From: Paludibacteraceae bacterium
GTDB taxonomy: Bacteria; Bacteroidota; Bacteroidia; Bacteroidales; Paludibacteraceae
Reading direction: 5' to 3'
NCBI GenBank assembly: GCA_017480285.1
Contig: JAFVAX010000037.1
Coordinates: 1 to 59,310, forward strand
Length of the DNA: 59,310 nt
The translations under genes and the position numbers were made by a program. Below the pieces are notes generated by a model. The model saw only the letters and a list, made by a program, of their open reading frames with translations, did no database searches and was not told where the DNA came from. Below are positions 45,250-54,467 of the stretch, piece after piece (position 1 is the first letter of the stretch; the number at the start of each line of letters is the position of its first letter).

Positions 45250-46836
45250 ATGAAAACCATATTCCTAACAGGTGCAACCGGTACGATGGGGTGGGCAGGA
45301 CTGAAAGAACTGCTCCGTTTCCCTGACAAATATAAGGTGCGTGTTCTTGCGCGCCCTTCACAAAAAAACAAGCAGAAATTGGCTCCGCTTGCCGATAAAA
45401 TAGACATCGTATGGGGCGATTTGACCAACTATGACGATATATTGAAATGTGTCAGTGGCTCTGAGATTGTGCTACATGTCGGTGGTATGGTATCGCCACA
45501 GGCAGACTATCGACCAAACGCAACAAGAAAAACAAATCTTTTGGCGGCAGAATATATCTACAAGGCTATCTTGAGTCAGGAAAATCAACCTAAATTGGTC
45601 TATATAGGCTCTGTTGCGCAGATGGGCGACCGCCGTGAGCCTATCCATTGGGGTAGAACAGGCGACCCTATTTGTGTCTCTGCCTACGACCATTACGGAC
45701 TCACCAAAGTCATTGCCGAGCGTGTGTTGACAGGCGGGAAAATAAAACAATGGGTTAGTCTTCGGCAATCGGGAATACTATACCCTGCCATACTCAAGAA
45801 CTTCGACCCTATAATGTTTCATGTTCCCGTTCGCGGTGTGCTTGAATGGGCAACTATAGAAGATAGCGGACGCTTGCTTGAAAGAGTCTGTCGCGATGAA
45901 GTGCCCGAGGAGTTTTGGAACAGATACTACAACATAGGCAGTGGCGAGCAGTATCGGCTGACTAACTATGAGTTTGAGAAACTGCTACTTGAAGCAATAG
46001 GTTGCCCAAAGCCGGAAAAGATATTCAATCCTAAATGGTTCGTTACACGCAACTTCCACGGGATGTGGTATCTTGACAGCGATGTGCTTGAGAGTTACCT
46101 GCATTTCCGTCAGAACATACCCGTAAAAGACTATTTTGAGCAGATGAGCCGGAGCAAGACCCTGCCTTTGGGCATACGGTTTGCAAAAGCGACAAAAGTG
46201 GCGCGGCTTGTGCCACATTTAGTCAAACTTGCTATGCTTTATATGGCAAACCGCCCAGAGCACGGCACGCAGACTTGGATAAAAGAGAGTCAATGTAGCA
46301 CTGACGAACAGCGACTGACAAAAGCCAAATTGCGTGTTGCGGCATACTATGGTTCGCTTGATTCTTATAACAAGATACCCGACTGGAAACAAATAACCGA
46401 AAGTCTGCCATCATCTGCGCAAATAGGCTCATCTTTGTGGCACGGCTACGACGAAAGCAAGCCGATGTCAGAGTTGTCGCTTCAAGACTTACAGTCTGTG
46501 GCTGAGTTTCGCGGATGGAAACTGCTCTCGGAAAACCATACGAAAGGTGATTGGGATACACCTCTGTTGTGGCAATGCTCTGAAGGACACTTGTTTGAAG
46601 CCACTCCACGCTTGATTCTGCTTGGGGGACACGGCTGCCCTGAGTGTATGCCAAACCCATACAAGTCAAAAATGGAACATTCAGTTGATAGCGAGGAGAA
46701 ATATGACTATACCCGTCCGTGGAATTGGGACGAAGTGGCAAAAAACAATCCGTTCTTTGCACAGATTTGGGCACCTGTACACGACTCAAAGGAAAACAAT
46801 ACCTACGACTACCATATCTTCGACGGGTGGGAATAA
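45250..46836 (+). CDS. Extended SDR (NAD(P)-dependent epimerase-like) with C-terminal zinc-finger-like domain
   Basis: A 528-residue protein. Residues 1 to about 330 form an extended short-chain dehydrogenase: nucleotide-binding GATGTMGW, GDLTNYDD, VYIGSVAQMGD, and the catalytic Tyr/Lys in YDHYGLTK. Residues of about 340-420 are a basic helical linker. The tail (about 425-480) has LLWQCSEGHLFEATPR and GGHGCPECMP, a C-x3-H ... C-x2-C set like the treble-clef/zinc-ribbon modules often found in nucleic-acid-binding proteins. The substrate is unknown. It stands alone, convergent with the CcsBA gene, 21 bp away. Confidence 0.85.
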   Translation: MKTIFLTGATGTMGWAGLKELLRFPDKYKVRVLARPSQKNKQKLAPLADKIDIVWGDLTNYDDILKCVSGSEIVLHVGGMVSPQADYRPNATRKTNLLAAEYIYKAILSQENQPKLVYIGSVAQMGDRREPIHWGRTGDPICVSAYDHYGLTKVIAERVLTGGKIKQWVSLRQSGILYPAILKNFDPIMFHVPVRGVLEWATIEDSGRLLERVCRDEVPEEFWNRYYNIGSGEQYRLTNYEFEKLLLEAIGCPKPEKIFNPKWFVTRNFHGMWYLDSDVLESYLHFRQNIPVKDYFEQMSRSKTLPLGIRFAKATKVARLVPHLVKLAMLYMANRPEHGTQTWIKESQCSTDEQRLTKAKLRVAAYYGSLDSYNKIPDWKQITESLPSSAQIGSSLWHGYDESKPMSELSLQDLQSVAEFRGWKLLSENHTKGDWDTPLLWQCSEGHLFEATPRLILLGGHGCPECMPNPYKSKMEHSVDSEEKYDYTRPWNWDEVAKNNPFFAQIWAPVHDSKENNTYDYHIFDGWE

Positions 46837-46857
46837 TCGTTTGAAAAGATTGCTCTT

Positions 46858-49071
46858 TTATGCGTAACTGTGCATTCCGCCTAAGATGAAGTTCACACCG
46901 AAATAAGTGAATAGCACAAAAAGGAATGCCAAGACGCAATAGAGGTGGAAAGCCGTCGGGTTTTGCAGAAATTTTATCGAGCGTGTGTGAATGGCACCTG
47001 CATAAACGAGCATTGTTATAAGTGCCCAAGTCTCTTTCGGGTCCCACTGCCAATAACTGCCCCAAGAAATGTTTGCCCATACGGCACCAATAAAGATGCC
47101 TATTGCAAGTAGGAATACTGCGGGATACAAGAGTATCTGCGATACGGCATACGATGCCTCTGTTGCGTGTTTGTTTTCCTTACCACTAAAATGCCATATC
47201 GCTTGCTGTATGAGTGCTACAAGCGAGTTGAGCATTATGAAAAACAGCAGTGCATACGAGAGCATAATGACTGCCACATGTATGCTCAGCAGTGGCGATT
47301 GCAATACCGGCATAAGCGGCGTTATCTGCGGGTTGCTTGCCGACATCATCGATACAAGCAGTGCAAAACCGCCAATGAGCCAACTGAATACTATCTCGCT
47401 ATATGAACGCTTTGTGTGATTGTTTGACAGTCTTGCTAATAAAGGATAAACCAATGCTAATAAAAAGGCTATAAAGGCTAAGGTCTGCATCGTCTCATGT
47501 CCGTTGCTCATAGGTATATGTCCGCTTATGTACCAACGCATTGAGAGCATTATGGTTAGGAAAAGTTCAGTTAAGAGCATTAGTGTGTAGGAACTGAGAT
47601 ACAGCCATTTAGGCATCGTCTTGCTCTTTGAAAGAAGCAGAATATAAACGATAAAAAGTATTATTCCGATTGTTACTGCCATCATCGCAAGCGGTTTGCT
47701 GTAGCTAATCCGTCTGAAAATCTGCTCCGCACGGAAATGCTTTCCTGAAGGTAGCATATCGCCTGCTATATTCTGTTGATTCTTATTAAGTTTTGCTATG
47801 ACTGTGTCCATTCGGGCATAGTCCTTTTCGAATGCCAACTGACCTACATAATCCATTGATTTTTTTATGAAAAACCACTCATCGTCTGCCATACCCAAAG
47901 GAAGATTCGACCCTTGTGAGTACCATACGATATGATTGCTTGCAGGCTCGTTGGTTGCTTGCCGGTATGGATAGATTTTTGTCAGTTCCCCACTAAGAAG
48001 CATACCTACAAGCGCCATTTTCTCTTCTGCATATTTAGAGAGTGGCATTTTCTTTTGCTTTGCCTCAAAGAGTTGGTTGTAAGTGGCATATCTGCTATTT
48101 AGGCGCAAAAGTTTCTTGTCGTTGGTTTTGAGTTTGAACATAGGTTCGTCAAGCCAACTATAAGGACTCAGCAGCCAACCCATATAGACTTGTTCGGCAG
48201 TAAGCCCCTGATACTTTGTTTTTCCGTAAATCTTTTCGGTAAAGTCCGTCATAAGGCAACTCATAGGTTGCAACCTATCGTTGTAAAAAACGCATAAGTT
48301 ACCGAATTGCTCTGCCTGCTGTCGAGGGATGGTTGAAGGTGTGGCATTAAGGTTTGTAACCAACAGAAGTAAAAGCACAAGTGTAGCAACTCCGTTTCTG
48401 ACTTTTATTTTTTTGAGCAGTTGGCGGAAGTGCGTGTGCGATTGCATAAAGAAAATTACCATTGAGAGAAGTAAAAGAGCATACCCGCAGTATGTTACAG
48501 CAATGCCGTACGGGTCGTAACTGACGAGTAGCACACTGCCTGACATATCTTCTGAAAAGCCTGATTGATAGAAACGATAGCCTTTGTAACGGAATATATT
48601 GTTCATTGATACAATGCCTGATTTATCGCCTGCTTGAATAGTGGAGCAATAGTCCCGTGCAGTGGTTGTACCATCGTAGTAAATGACCTGAAAATCTTTC
48701 AGTTCTAATGTGAAAGGGAAACTTCGTTCGTCGTAATCATTGGTTTTCTCTGTAAAGGTGTTTGTCGGTTTGTTCAGTTTCAGTTCAACTGCCCCTTGTA
48801 TGCCAAAAAGGTGTGTCAAGAGCGAACCTGCGAGTATAACGACAAAAGAAAAATGCAATAGTATGGTAGCCCATTGTTTAAGTTCAGTCTTTACGAGTAG
48901 GGTTATACCGCCTATTGTTGCCAAAGCCCAAAGAGCGATGGTGTAAGGTGCGGTATAGACATACTTAATGGCTATGGCAGTACCGTAGAACTGCTCTACG
49001 ATACTGCCGGCGATGAGTAGTAGGATGATTACACCCATCAGGGAGAAACTGATTGCACGAATTAGTTTCAT
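46858..49071 (-). CDS. ccsBA: Fused cytochrome c synthase CcsBA (system II)
   Basis: A 737-residue inner-membrane protein that carries heme to the periplasm and attaches it to CxxCH motifs. The first 450 residues are ResB/CcsB-like (four membrane segments and a large periplasmic domain). The second half is CcsA-like, with several membrane helices and the heme-handling WWD region WGSYWQWDPKETW near residue 665, plus conserved His residues nearby. The fused form is known in Bacteroidota and Epsilonproteobacteria. It follows the di-heme lipoprotein by 6 bp, and that protein is an obvious client. Confidence 0.95.
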   Translation of the reverse strand: MKLIRAISFSLMGVIILLLIAGSIVEQFYGTAIAIKYVYTAPYTIALWALATIGGITLLVKTELKQWATILLHFSFVVILAGSLLTHLFGIQGAVELKLNKPTNTFTEKTNDYDERSFPFTLELKDFQVIYYDGTTTARDYCSTIQAGDKSGIVSMNNIFRYKGYRFYQSGFSEDMSGSVLLVSYDPYGIAVTYCGYALLLLSMVIFFMQSHTHFRQLLKKIKVRNGVATLVLLLLLVTNLNATPSTIPRQQAEQFGNLCVFYNDRLQPMSCLMTDFTEKIYGKTKYQGLTAEQVYMGWLLSPYSWLDEPMFKLKTNDKKLLRLNSRYATYNQLFEAKQKKMPLSKYAEEKMALVGMLLSGELTKIYPYRQATNEPASNHIVWYSQGSNLPLGMADDEWFFIKKSMDYVGQLAFEKDYARMDTVIAKLNKNQQNIAGDMLPSGKHFRAEQIFRRISYSKPLAMMAVTIGIILFIVYILLLSKSKTMPKWLYLSSYTLMLLTELFLTIMLSMRWYISGHIPMSNGHETMQTLAFIAFLLALVYPLLARLSNNHTKRSYSEIVFSWLIGGFALLVSMMSASNPQITPLMPVLQSPLLSIHVAVIMLSYALLFFIMLNSLVALIQQAIWHFSGKENKHATEASYAVSQILLYPAVFLLAIGIFIGAVWANISWGSYWQWDPKETWALITMLVYAGAIHTRSIKFLQNPTAFHLYCVLAFLFVLFTYFGVNFILGGMHSYA

Positions 49072-49077
49072 TCAGGT

Positions 49078-50721
49078 TTAGATAGCATCAATAAACTTAA
49101 CAATTGCGTCTCTGTCTTCTTTCCCGAGCGCACGGAATTGTTCTATACTCTCGCGAGCATCCGACTCAGGCGAGCCGTGCCACATGATAGCCTCGATGAC
49201 ATTTCTTGCACGGCAGTCGTGCAGACGATCTTCAGCACCGGTTACGAGTTTTGAGAGTCCGCGTCCCCAGAGTGGGGTAGTGCGGCACCAGCCTGTGCGT
49301 ATATCGTTTTTCATCATCATCTTATGCTGTACCATATCGGTGTAAGGCCAAATCTTTTGATACGGATAGCGTGGCATATTGGTGTTGTCGCAAAGCGAGT
49401 TGTTAGGGTCGTGAATATCGTCGCTGCCGGTTGTCCAACTCGGACGGTGGCATTGTGCGCAACCTAATTGTGTGAACAACTCTTTACCGCGTTTGACTTT
49501 TTCGTCGTCAAGGTTTCTTGCTGCCGGAACAGCCAAACCGCGATGCCATACCATAAGTTGGACGAACTGTTGCTCGGTCATCTCAACAGGCAGGTTCTTG
49601 TTCATAAGATAGTTGTAGATGTTCTGCTCAACATTGTCGGTAAAGCATTCGGGGTTATCCTCCTTGTTGAGTTGGGTCTTTATCCATTCAGGAAACTCTT
49701 TCTGAACATCGGGGTCTTTGCTTGCCACTTCTGCGTATGCGGCAGTCATATAGTGGTAGCGGCGGTCGGGACGGGTTACATTGGTAATGTTCCAGATGGC
49801 ATTTGCTCCGGCTGCGTCTTGAAGCGGTCCGCGCGACATAGCATAGGTGAAACGGCGTACATACGGCTGTTTGTCAAGTCCGGTGTAGTAGGTTTGCCAA
49901 TTGCCACCCGTGAACCAAGCAGAACGCCAATGTTTCAGGTATCCGGCATTGTAGGCTTGCTCTTCTCGTGCCCATTGTGCGGTGATAGAGTCGTCAGGAA
50001 TGGCATCCAGAAGACCTGTGCCATATATGCCGATTGTTGATTCCATACGGATACCTACTTGGTTAACTGTCAGTTCTGTAGGCTCACCATTAACATTGGC
50101 GATAAGTGGTACATAGTAAGCATCTTGTGGGATAGTTACCTCAGGATAGATAAGTTCGTAGGTCTCACCGTCGTCGAAGCGGTTACCCCATTCGTCGGTG
50201 TAGTTAAGCCAAGCGATGTTGATTTTACTCTCATCGATAGGTGCTTTGAAAGGTCCGTATGCAAGTGTTTGTGGCATACCGGTGAGCGACGACAAGTAGG
50301 TCTCTTGACCGTCAACTGTCTCGTAAAGAACAAGCAGATAGCCGTTGCCTTGCTTATGTGCGTCATAACTTGTCTGACGCTTGCCGTGCCCGTATGCGGG
50401 GTGGCAGTAAAGGCAACCTTCGCGAACAGCGAGAGGACCAAGACCATGGAAAGCACCTTCGGTGTTTGTGTTCCAGTTCTTCTCGAAGAAGTACTCACCC
50501 ATCTGAAAATCAAATGATTTGCCGGAGTTTTCAACAGCCGGTGTGGGTTGCTCGTAGGCAAACGATGTTGAGTTGAAAACCGTTCCTAATTCGCCGCCAG
50601 AGTAGTATTCTTCGGAGTATTCCTTCTCAGGGTCAGGAGTGAGGTTGTTGATGTTTTTCTCATTCTTACAACTGAAAAGTGCCAACGAAAGGCAAAGTAT
50701 TATTAAATTTCTCTTATTCAT
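49078..50721 (-). CDS. Di-heme c-type cytochrome lipoprotein (DUF1111/thiol oxidoreductase-like)
   Basis: A 547-residue exported protein with lipoprotein signal ending ALFSC (Cys18). Two heme c sites are visible: REGCLYCHPAYGHG in the N-terminal half and LGCAQCHRPSW in the C-terminal half. The overall plan fits the DUF1111 di-heme family, distantly related to di-heme peroxidases and often found beside imelysin genes. It should be anchored in the periplasm or outer membrane and act in electron transfer, perhaps iron or copper redox. It sits between the imelysin and CcsBA genes. Confidence 0.92.
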   Translation of the reverse strand: MNKRNLIILCLSLALFSCKNEKNINNLTPDPEKEYSEEYYSGGELGTVFNSTSFAYEQPTPAVENSGKSFDFQMGEYFFEKNWNTNTEGAFHGLGPLAVREGCLYCHPAYGHGKRQTSYDAHKQGNGYLLVLYETVDGQETYLSSLTGMPQTLAYGPFKAPIDESKINIAWLNYTDEWGNRFDDGETYELIYPEVTIPQDAYYVPLIANVNGEPTELTVNQVGIRMESTIGIYGTGLLDAIPDDSITAQWAREEQAYNAGYLKHWRSAWFTGGNWQTYYTGLDKQPYVRRFTYAMSRGPLQDAAGANAIWNITNVTRPDRRYHYMTAAYAEVASKDPDVQKEFPEWIKTQLNKEDNPECFTDNVEQNIYNYLMNKNLPVEMTEQQFVQLMVWHRGLAVPAARNLDDEKVKRGKELFTQLGCAQCHRPSWTTGSDDIHDPNNSLCDNTNMPRYPYQKIWPYTDMVQHKMMMKNDIRTGWCRTTPLWGRGLSKLVTGAEDRLHDCRARNVIEAIMWHGSPESDARESIEQFRALGKEDRDAIVKFIDAI

Positions 50722-50771
50722 AATATTATGTTTTATGGTTTTATACTTGTGTTTCAGCGTGTTGAAAAATT

Positions 50772-51917
50772 TTATTCTGCAATCTTGTCAACTCTGTCTG
50801 CAAGTTTCTTTCCGTTGTCAGCCAAACCGCGATATGTAGCGAGCACTACATCTTTGTAGTATTTCTCTGCAACTTTCTTCAGTTCAGCGTTTTGTGTAGC
50901 ATCGTTTTCGTATTTCGACAGCAGTTCTTCAAGTTTGGCAAGTTCGTCGTCAAACTCGTGCAAAGCCTCAATAGCAACACCACAAGAAGCGTCGGTATAG
51001 TTAAGTACGAATGGCTTCTTCATTTCCTGAATCTTGTCAAGCGCATTCTTCAGAGCGTCTTGCACTTTCTTGCTCTGTTCTGCCATTTGCGGAACGGCAT
51101 TGGTGTAAGCAATAAGTGAGTTCGACTCAGGCTTGGTAGCACCAAATTTGCCGTATAGTGCATTTTGGCAAGAGATGATGTTGTCGTAGAAATCCTGAAT
51201 AGAGTTGTAGGCGTGTGGTGATTCGATATAGTTGGTGTCTTCACCTTTGTATGCCGATGCAATCTTTGAGTCGGCTACCTCGCCAATGATGTCGGAGCAA
51301 CCGGCGATTATTTGTTTTGCAGCCTGTGTGCCGGATTGATTAAGGAAATGACTCTCGCCGTAGTTGTTTTCGGCTTCCCATTCGGCTTCGTCAAGGATAT
51401 CTTGTTCTTCTTTTGAAATATCGCCACCCCAAGCAGCTACAAGTTTTATGGCTGCAAGGCGCAGGTCTTTGGCAGCAGATTTGGCATAATAAACCTCATC
51501 TTCTGTCAGGTCGGCAATCTGTCGCGGTTGACCGTTGCGGAACAAGATGTACTCGACAGCGTGGAAACCGGCAGAACTCTCACCCTTGGCTATATATTCG
51601 TCGATGAACGCAGCGTCATCATCATTGGTTGCAGGGTTATATTTCTGCATCAAACTCTCAAATTGCGTCTTTGCGAAGGGCCAAGTGTCTGTATGCGGGT
51701 CAATGCTGTAGGTTGTGGCAGGACCAAAAAGAAATGCCTCTGACCATTCCCAATACTGACGGCTCTCTTTCCATTGTTCGCAGGCTGCGTTTAGTGCTTC
51801 TTGCGAACCTCTCTTAATCTTACTGTCTTCATCGTTCTCTGAACTTTTCTTGCAGGCGGTGAAACTCATTGCAAGAACTGCTATTGCTGAAATAGCAAAA
51901 ATCTTTGAAAATTTCAT
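50772..51917 (-). CDS. Imelysin-family (M75) lipoprotein
   Basis: A 381-residue exported protein with lipoprotein signal ending SFTAC (Cys22). It is alpha-helical with the imelysin motif GxHxxE in SSAGFHAVEYILF and conserved WEWSEAFLFGPA near the N-terminus. Imelysin-like proteins (ICMP, IrpA, EfeO relatives) are tied to iron uptake; protease activity is doubtful for most. It lies between the porin (79 bp) and the di-heme protein (50 bp) on one strand. Confidence 0.94.
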   Translation of the reverse strand: MKFSKIFAISAIAVLAMSFTACKKSSENDEDSKIKRGSQEALNAACEQWKESRQYWEWSEAFLFGPATTYSIDPHTDTWPFAKTQFESLMQKYNPATNDDDAAFIDEYIAKGESSAGFHAVEYILFRNGQPRQIADLTEDEVYYAKSAAKDLRLAAIKLVAAWGGDISKEEQDILDEAEWEAENNYGESHFLNQSGTQAAKQIIAGCSDIIGEVADSKIASAYKGEDTNYIESPHAYNSIQDFYDNIISCQNALYGKFGATKPESNSLIAYTNAVPQMAEQSKKVQDALKNALDKIQEMKKPFVLNYTDASCGVAIEALHEFDDELAKLEELLSKYENDATQNAELKKVAEKYYKDVVLATYRGLADNGKKLADRVDKIAE

Positions 51918-51975
51918 ATTTATATATTTTTAAGTTTATGTATTTTTAAGTTTATGTTACTTTTTTTTGTTCCTC

Positions 51976-51996
51976 ATGCTGAACTTGTTTCAGCAT
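51976..51996. repeat. REP-like hairpin at the porin stop codon
   Basis: ATGCTGAA (51976-51983), loop CTTGT, TTCAGCAT (51989-51996) form a perfect 8-bp stem directly next to the TAG of the porin gene. On the minus strand it is followed by GAGGAACAAAAAAAA, so it is not a classical terminator. The sequence resembles hairpins scattered through many Bacteroidota genomes and has a partner at 39661-39678. Confidence 0.75.
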
Positions 51997-53541
51997 CTAA
52001 AACTTAAACCATCCCGAGTATGCAACCGACAAAGAGAACGATGGTTCGTTGTTGTAGATACCTTTCAGGAAACGCTTTGAATACTCGGCTTTTATAACCA
52101 CTTCTTTTATCGGGTAGAAATTCACTCCGCATGCCACACGATGGCGGTCCATATATTCGTAATTTACGGAATTGATGCCTTTGCCATATACGGGGTTGTA
52201 GTATTCATATACGCAGAAAGGAATGAGTTGCATCTGCCGTTCGTGAAGTTTGGGTATATAGTGGAAGATGTCGTAGCCGAGTTGAACACCACCACACAGT
52301 GCTTTTGAGTTAACAGGCGTACCCTTTCTTGGCGAGCCGTCCTGATATTTGTGTTTGCTTAGGTACTGAAACAAATTCCAAATCTCATCGGCATTGCCTA
52401 AATGTGCATAGTCAATGTTTCCGCGCATTATAACGCCGAATTTCTTCCATTCGAAATCAAACGAGCCGATAAGCAGAGTACCTTTAACTTTATCATATTT
52501 TGAATTATACACTCCGCTGTATTGTGTGTTGGCAATAGTGTTTCCCACATATCCGCTGACGCTCAGTCGCAGTCCTGTTTTGGGTATATATCCGTCAACT
52601 CGTCCGGCAAAAGCATAACCGTTGGCTAACTTAAACTCGTAAGGACTTGTGGCACCATAATGCACGAAATAAGGTGCAGAAAAACGCTCTGCGTCAAGAC
52701 CTGCAAGGAACTGAAGTTGATAGCCTATATACTCGTTTTTGCCCCATAGTTCTACGCCTAACTGATGCCAAGTGCAGGGGAAAAGTCGCATCTCGCCTTC
52801 GTTGCGGTAGGCTGTGAAAAACTCTGTTGGCAGGTGGTGAGAATTGGTCATACCGACAGGCACTACAATCTCGCCCATTTTTATCTGCAACTCACGGAAG
52901 AACTTCTTGTTGATCCAGAACTGCTCTAATGCCACTTCACCGCCTTTTTCCACTTCTGCTTCGTATTCTCCGGCTTCGTCGGCATCTATCTCAACTGCCG
53001 ATTCCGTTCCGCCGTGCTCAAACTCTATTTCCGTCCCCATCGACCAGCCGTGTCCGAAGTCATAACCTATGTTTATAACCACATGCGGCAAATCGAATTG
53101 TCCGTTTGAACGACCGTTTTTATATGCGGCAGGGTCTTTGTAGCGGTTGAAATGGTCGGAAAAGAAGTTGCGGGTCATCACTGCCTCGCCGTAGCCGCCT
53201 ATGGTCAGGCGGTTGTGAATCCATTTTGGGGTTGTTTTGCCTTTCTCAGGTTCGTCCTTTTTTTCGGTTGTTTGTTTGTCAGGGGTTGTTTTTACGATAG
53301 TTGCGCCCGTTTGTGCATCAATAACTTTCGTTGCGCCTGTTTGTGCATCAACAACTTTCGTTGCACCCGTTTGTGCGTCGGTTTTCTGTACGGAGTCAAT
53401 TTTATTCTCAAGTCGGGCAAGTCGGTCAAGTATTTGCAAATAGTCAGATTTTGAAAGAGAAATAGAATCTTCTGCTCTCAAAAACGAGCATAATGAAAGC
53501 GAAAGCAAGAGGACTATAGTATAAAAATATCGGTTTGACAT
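51997..53541 (-). CDS. Outer-membrane porin-like beta-barrel protein
   Basis: A 514-residue protein starting at MSNRYFYTIVLLLSLSLCSF (53541), a signal peptide; the 12 codons upstream in frame lack sense and overlap the promoter. After it come a short coiled coil (LQILDRLARLENKID), a linker with three DAQTGATK[VI] repeats, and a barrel domain from about residue 110 (LTIGGYGEAVMTRNFF, QFDLPHVVINIGYDF, MGEIVVPVGMTNS). This resembles phosphate-selective porin O/P-type proteins, ending in an aromatic residue (GWFKF). It is first in the operon with imelysin, di-heme protein and CcsBA, so it may pass metal or heme. Stop codon TAG. Confidence 0.9.
   Translation of the reverse strand: MSNRYFYTIVLLLSLSLCSFLRAEDSISLSKSDYLQILDRLARLENKIDSVQKTDAQTGATKVVDAQTGATKVIDAQTGATIVKTTPDKQTTEKKDEPEKGKTTPKWIHNRLTIGGYGEAVMTRNFFSDHFNRYKDPAAYKNGRSNGQFDLPHVVINIGYDFGHGWSMGTEIEFEHGGTESAVEIDADEAGEYEAEVEKGGEVALEQFWINKKFFRELQIKMGEIVVPVGMTNSHHLPTEFFTAYRNEGEMRLFPCTWHQLGVELWGKNEYIGYQLQFLAGLDAERFSAPYFVHYGATSPYEFKLANGYAFAGRVDGYIPKTGLRLSVSGYVGNTIANTQYSGVYNSKYDKVKGTLLIGSFDFEWKKFGVIMRGNIDYAHLGNADEIWNLFQYLSKHKYQDGSPRKGTPVNSKALCGGVQLGYDIFHYIPKLHERQMQLIPFCVYEYYNPVYGKGINSVNYEYMDRHRVACGVNFYPIKEVVIKAEYSKRFLKGIYNNEPSFSLSVAYSGWFKF
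53300..53380 (-). repeat. 30-bp in-gene repeats encoding DAQTGATKV[VI]
   Basis: Units begin at 53300, 53330 and 53360 (the last shortened), with a few silent differences between copies. They encode the linker between the coiled coil and the barrel of the porin-like protein. Confidence 0.9.
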
Positions 53542-53574
53542 ACCTATAAAATAGTATAATTTATTTTTTTTGTG

Positions 53575-53606
53575 CAAAAATACTATATTTGGTAGTTTTT
53601 TTCAAT
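53575..53606 (-). promoter_or_regulatory. Promoter of the porin-imelysin-diheme-CcsBA operon
   Basis: On the minus strand ATTG (plus-strand CAAT 53603-53606), 20 nt, TATTTTTG (plus-strand CAAAAATA 53575-53582). The -7 element is perfect; the -33 element has one mismatch. I saw no Fur-type inverted repeat around it. Confidence 0.55.
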
Positions 53607-53658
53607 CCCTAATTTTAGTTATTTTTCATAAAATTGTGCAAATATTCAAAAAAATGTG

Positions 53659-53666
53659 TATATTTG
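53659..53666 (+). promoter_or_regulatory. -7 element before the outer-membrane barrel gene
   Basis: TATATTTG matches TAnnTTTG, 27 bp upstream of the ATG. The -33 position holds only TTGTG, so the promoter is weak or depends on an activator. Confidence 0.45.
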
Positions 53667-53693
53667 TAGGAAAATTAAAAAAACAAGTATATA

Positions 53694-54467
53694 ATGAAAA
53701 GTTTTCGTACAATAATAAGTATATTTTTTCTGTTATTCACTCTATGTTTGTCGGCTCAGGACGCTCAACTCTCCCGTATTGAACTACTCTCTGGCGGCTC
53801 TATTGTAGGTAAGATTCTTTATCAGAACGATGAGATGGTAGTTGTGAGAACGCCACAGGGTGCACGCTATCAGTATCTTATGAAAGAGGTGAAGAGTATC
53901 GACGAGTATGTTGAAGAGCAGACTGCGGTTGAGCAAGTGAAGAGACGCAAGGTAGGAGTGATGGTTGATTTGACCGGTGGAGGATCTGTTGTAAGGAACA
54001 ACAAGAACGGCGGATATTTCGGGTTTTCTGTTTCCGTTGGTGCCAACAATCTGCTTGACAGACATTGGTTCTTGGGTGGCGGTTTCGGCGTGTACGACCA
54101 ACTCATTCCACGCCAACATCTAACCGACGATTTCCTTTTGAAAGATACTAAGAAATCAATGCTTTTTGTGCCGCTTTTTATAAACACAAGTTTGCCACTT
54201 ATCAACCAGAAACACGCACCATTTGTAGGTGCTGCGTTGGGTTATGGCTTCAGTACGAAAAAGGCCGTTAAGGGTGGTTTGTATGCTTCGGTTGATTTCG
54301 GCTATCGTGTGCAACTGAACGACTATAACGCTCTCAGTGTTGGTTTTTCTTGGACGATGCAACAGTCAAGATTTGACAATATAGAAACTGTTGACAACAA
54401 TTATTTTGCTGTCAACAGATCCCATATAATTCATTCTTTAGGAGTAAAATTATCAGTAGTCTTATGA
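53694..54467 (+). CDS. Outer-membrane beta-barrel protein of unknown function
   Basis: A 257-residue exported protein. A signal peptide (IISIFFLLFTLCLSAQ) leads to a short N-terminal domain of about 60 residues (IELLSGGSIVGKILYQNDEM, VVVRTPQGARYQYLMKEV), a pattern often found before Bacteroidota barrels. Residues of about 85-257 form an 8-stranded barrel candidate with alternating aromatic/Gly strands (GVMVDLTGGG, YFGFSVSVGANN, HSLGVKLSVVL at the end). It is joined to the next gene by an ATGA overlap, odd for a membrane protein and a DNA-binding-like protein. Confidence 0.85.
   Translation: MKSFRTIISIFFLLFTLCLSAQDAQLSRIELLSGGSIVGKILYQNDEMVVVRTPQGARYQYLMKEVKSIDEYVEEQTAVEQVKRRKVGVMVDLTGGGSVVRNNKNGGYFGFSVSVGANNLLDRHWFLGGGFGVYDQLIPRQHLTDDFLLKDTKKSMLFVPLFINTSLPLINQKHAPFVGAALGYGFSTKKAVKGGLYASVDFGYRVQLNDYNALSVGFSWTMQQSRFDNIETVDNNYFAVNRSHIIHSLGVKLSVVL

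Noticed and set aside
46232..47080. A 282-codon minus-strand frame across the SDR and CcsBA ends
   Set aside because: It overlaps two well-supported genes in other frames, and its translation (many Arg, Cys, Ser) shows no motif.
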